From positions 1 to 8,252 of the forward strand of contig JAEWCK010000364.1 in NCBI GenBank assembly GCA_023390675.1: 8,252 nucleotides of DNA, in the 5' to 3' direction. A model generated the notes under the pieces. That model was not told where the DNA came from, searched no databases, and saw nothing but the letters and a program-made list of their open reading frames with translations. This document shows, one piece after another, positions 6,795-8,252 of the stretch (the first letter of the stretch is position 1; the number at the start of each line of letters is the position of its first letter). The stretch is from Pseudomonadota bacterium (GTDB lineage: Bacteria; Pseudomonadota; Alphaproteobacteria; Sphingomonadales; Sphingomonadaceae). Both the position numbers and the translations under genes were made by a program.

Positions 6795-7631
6795 CTAGGC
6801 GCATGCCCCCAGGTCGCGCAGGACGAACTGATAATCCTCGCGGGCCTTGGCGGCGTTCGCCGGATCGTCCGATTCGACCGCTTCGGCCGGCAGGCTGCGC
6901 GGCAGGCCGCAGGCGAGGCGGTACCAGAGGAAGGTGCCGTGCTGCGGCGCCCCGGCCGATTCGTCGACAATGTCCCCCAATGAGACACTCCAGCGCGTCT
7001 GCTCTCCGGGACGGCGCAGGATCTGGAGCGACACCGGCGCGCCGTTCGCGGTCTGCAGGAAGACCTGCGTCTCGCCTTCGCCGGGGAGCGATCCGGGGAC
7101 GTGGAAGGCATTGCCCACGCCGGTGATCGCAGGCGGCGCATCCGCGGCAAGCAGGTCGCGCGCGATACTGCGGACCATCGCGTCGAGCTCGGGGGTCCAA
7201 GCCTGCTGGCCGTCGAGCGTGGTGAGCACGATCTGCGCCGGCTGGCCCTGCACGGGCCGCGCGAACAGCAGCATGCGCTGCTTCTTCAATTTGGGCGGCT
7301 TGCCTTTCGCATTGAGCGGAACGTCTGCGAGGAAGCTGATATGGGTCGGCATTGCGCTCGGGCCGCGAATCAGCGCGGTCACATCGGCTTCCATAAAGAA
7401 TCGAGCGCGGTCGGGAGCGAGTCCGGGGGCTTCCTTCGCCTTGATCCGATCGGCGACCGTGATCCGCACATCGAGGATCAGCGGGGCGCCGACGACCTGC
7501 CCCGCTACGGTGGCGTAGCTGGATAAAACAGGCGCGGTTTGTGACCGGGTTTGCGGTGGGTTAGCCTTAACAGCTGCGACGGTGGAAAGTGCGATTCCGC
7601 AACAAATCAGGGCAGTATGGATACGGATCAT
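6795..7631 (-). CDS. Secreted protein of unknown function
   Basis: I do not recognise a family for this 278-residue protein. From ATG 7631 it begins MIRIHTALICCGIALSTVAAV, a typical signal peptide, with likely cleavage after VKA near residue 23, so it should be periplasmic or outer-membrane associated. No further membrane segment is visible. The mature part looks like mixed alpha/beta with several beta-rich stretches (for example FMEADVTALIRG, MLLFARPV, QIVLTTLDG) and a lysine-rich loop KGKPPKLKKQRM. It has two cysteines, C241 (RLACGL) and C277 (second-last residue), which could form a disulfide. The frame stays open upstream to 7829, but the extra residues lack a start site with a ribosome binding site and would cross a promoter-like TATAAC. 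The start has no clear Shine-Dalgarno. It is divergent from the TonB-type gene. Confidence 0.8.
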   Translation of the reverse strand: MIRIHTALICCGIALSTVAAVKANPPQTRSQTAPVLSSYATVAGQVVGAPLILDVRITVADRIKAKEAPGLAPDRARFFMEADVTALIRGPSAMPTHISFLADVPLNAKGKPPKLKKQRMLLFARPVQGQPAQIVLTTLDGQQAWTPELDAMVRSIARDLLAADAPPAITGVGNAFHVPGSLPGEGETQVFLQTANGAPVSLQILRRPGEQTRWSVSLGDIVDESAGAPQHGTFLWYRLACGLPRSLPAEAVESDDPANAAKAREDYQFVLRDLGACA

Positions 7632-7659
7632 GCGCGCGGCGTTACCGGATTGTACCATC

Positions 7660-7665
7660 GTTATA
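7660..7665 (-). promoter_or_regulatory. Possible -10 element of the secreted-protein gene
   Basis: The minus strand carries TATAAC inside the only clearly AT-rich patch of the region (about 7651-7680). It matches the TANAWC part of the alphaproteobacterial -10 consensus. Transcription would start roughly 20-25 bases before ATG 7631. I see no good -35 element. Confidence 0.35.
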
Positions 7666-7702
7666 CAGAAATAAATATGCCATGCCGCGGCTGTACGCGC
7701 TG

Positions 7703-7715
7703 TTTGTCCGACAAA
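7703..7715. promoter_or_regulatory. 13-bp perfect palindrome, possible operator
   Basis: TTTGTC-C-GACAAA is a perfect dyad with six-base arms and one central base. Outside it, CGC (7698-7700) and GCG (7716-7718) extend the symmetry with a two-base bulge. It lies about 40 bp upstream of the putative -10 of the secreted-protein gene, and between that gene and the TonB-type gene. That is a plausible place for a dimeric regulator. No regulator is assigned. Confidence 0.25.
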
Positions 7716-7750
7716 GCGTTTGCGTCGCAAGGGTCGTGGCGATAGAGACT

Positions 7751-7788
7751 CGCGCTCTGCCGCACCCGACGCACAGAGCGCGCGGCAG
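7751..7788 (+). other. GC-rich inverted repeats upstream of the TonB-type gene
   Basis: CGCGCTCTG (7751-7759) pairs perfectly with CAGAGCGCG (7774-7782) around a 14-base loop. A second stem, CTGCCGC (7757-7763) with GCGGCAG (7782-7788), shares bases with the first, so the two cannot fully form together. If transcription of the TonB-type gene starts near 7750, these would lie in its leader. Chance is a real alternative in GC-rich DNA. Confidence 0.2.
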
Positions 7789-7857
7789 GCAGCTTCGCGC
7801 ACGGGTCGCACCGCCGCGTTGGGTTGCATGTCAGGATTAGAGGAGTGACGTTGCCGA

Positions 7858-8252
7858 ATGGCTTACGCTGACCGGAATACAGGTGGCAGTCGCATAGTCG
7901 CGATCATTATCGTCGCGATTATCGTGGCGGGCATGGGCTATTCCTTCGTCACCGGCCTCGCCTACCAGTATGTCAAGAAGGCGGCTGAGAAGCTCAACAC
8001 GTTCGACGTGGAGGAGCCGCCGCCCCCGCCCGAGGAGGTTCCGCCTCCGCCGCCGCCGCCCGACACGCCGGTTCCGCCTCCGCCGACGCAGGTGGTGATC
8101 CCGCCGTCGATCGTGCAGACGGTAACGCCGCCGCCGCCGGTGCAGACGATCACCACGATCCCGCCGATCGCGCCGCCGATCACGCCGCCGGCCCCGCCGG
8201 CGCCCGTCGCGCCGCCGGCCCCGCCTCCGCCGCCGAAGATCGCGAAGAAGCT
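7858..8252 (+). CDS. tonB: TonB-type energy transducer, N-terminal part (3' end outside window)
   Basis: The first 131 codons of a TonB-like protein, which carries proton-motive-force energy from ExbB-ExbD to outer-membrane receptors. A short cytoplasmic start (MAYADRNTGGSR) is followed by one membrane anchor at about residues 13-35, then KKAAEKLNTFDVEEP and a proline-rich periplasmic linker with runs of 5, 7, 4, 4 and 5 prolines, ending at KIAKK. The C-terminal receptor-contacting domain is outside the window, so the family call rests on the anchor, the linker and the recalled resemblance of MAYADRN...VTGLAY to sphingomonad TonB proteins. GAGGAG at 7840-7845 is 12 bases from ATG 7858, an unusually long spacing, but the N-terminus argues for this start. 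The anchor has no histidine, although E. coli TonB has a functionally important His20 there. ExbB/ExbD genes would be expected downstream. Confidence 0.83.
   Translation, partial: MAYADRNTGGSRIVAIIIVAIIVAGMGYSFVTGLAYQYVKKAAEKLNTFDVEEPPPPPEEVPPPPPPPDTPVPPPPTQVVIPPSIVQTVTPPPPVQTITTIPPIAPPITPPAPPAPVAPPAPPPPPKIAKK

Noticed and set aside
7900..7916. GATCATTATC resembling half of a Fur box near the TonB-type start
   Set aside because: It lies inside the coding sequence of the membrane anchor, where Ile/Val codons (ATC, ATT, GTC) naturally produce it, and the other half-site is absent.
7962..8183. Gly-rich minus-strand open frame opposite the TonB-type linker
   Set aside because: It is the antisense of CCG-rich proline codons (CGG reads as Gly/Arg/Ser-type residues depending on frame) and has no independent support.

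Overview
The window is a GC-rich, densely coded piece of a bacterial chromosome. The protein sequences point to an alphaproteobacterium, most probably a sphingomonad (Sphingomonas or a close relative). The main pointers are the ParC tail, a DUF1285 / CoA pyrophosphatase / CCA-adding enzyme cluster, a TonB-type protein beginning MAYADRN, and a palindromic repeat of the GTCATTCCGGCGAAAGCCGG type. The genus rests on recalled family resemblance, since no search was run. All genes read as chromosomal housekeeping, signalling or envelope genes. I see no insertion sequence, phage gene, CRISPR array, tRNA or rRNA.

Layout. (1) 1-1389, plus: the 3' part of parC (topoisomerase IV subunit A). (2) 1449-3176, plus: a soluble PAS-like/GGDEF/EAL protein for c-di-GMP turnover; both catalytic motifs and the inhibitory RxxD site are intact. 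(3) 3134-5447, minus: a tightly overlapping cluster read as DUF1285 protein, then Nudix CoA pyrophosphatase, then CCA tRNA nucleotidyltransferase. Overlaps are 4 and 13 bp, and the cluster's 3' end runs 43 bp into the 3' end of the GGDEF-EAL gene. (4) 5638-6168, minus: a GNAT acetyltransferase with a strong ribosome binding site, separated from DUF1285 by a 190-bp gap. (5) 6335-6706, plus: folB (dihydroneopterin aldolase), probably starting at TTG. (6) 6710-6789: a two-armed palindromic repeat between converging genes. (7) 6795-7631, minus: a secreted protein of unknown function. (8) 7632-7857: a divergent intergenic region holding an AT-rich promoter-like patch, a 13-bp palindrome and a GC-rich inverted repeat. 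(9) 7858 to the window end, plus: the N-terminal half of a TonB-type energy transducer with a proline-rich periplasmic linker.

How the genes fit together. The DUF1285-Nudix-cca trio looks like one translationally coupled operon joining tRNA 3'-end maturation or repair, CoA/nucleotide clean-up and a protein of unknown role. The other genes appear to be independent units. I found no convincing new defence, mobile or biosynthetic system. The items most worth a second look are the DUF1285 operon, the TonB membrane anchor that lacks histidine, the dyad-rich divergent region upstream of tonB, and the tail-to-tail gene overlap.
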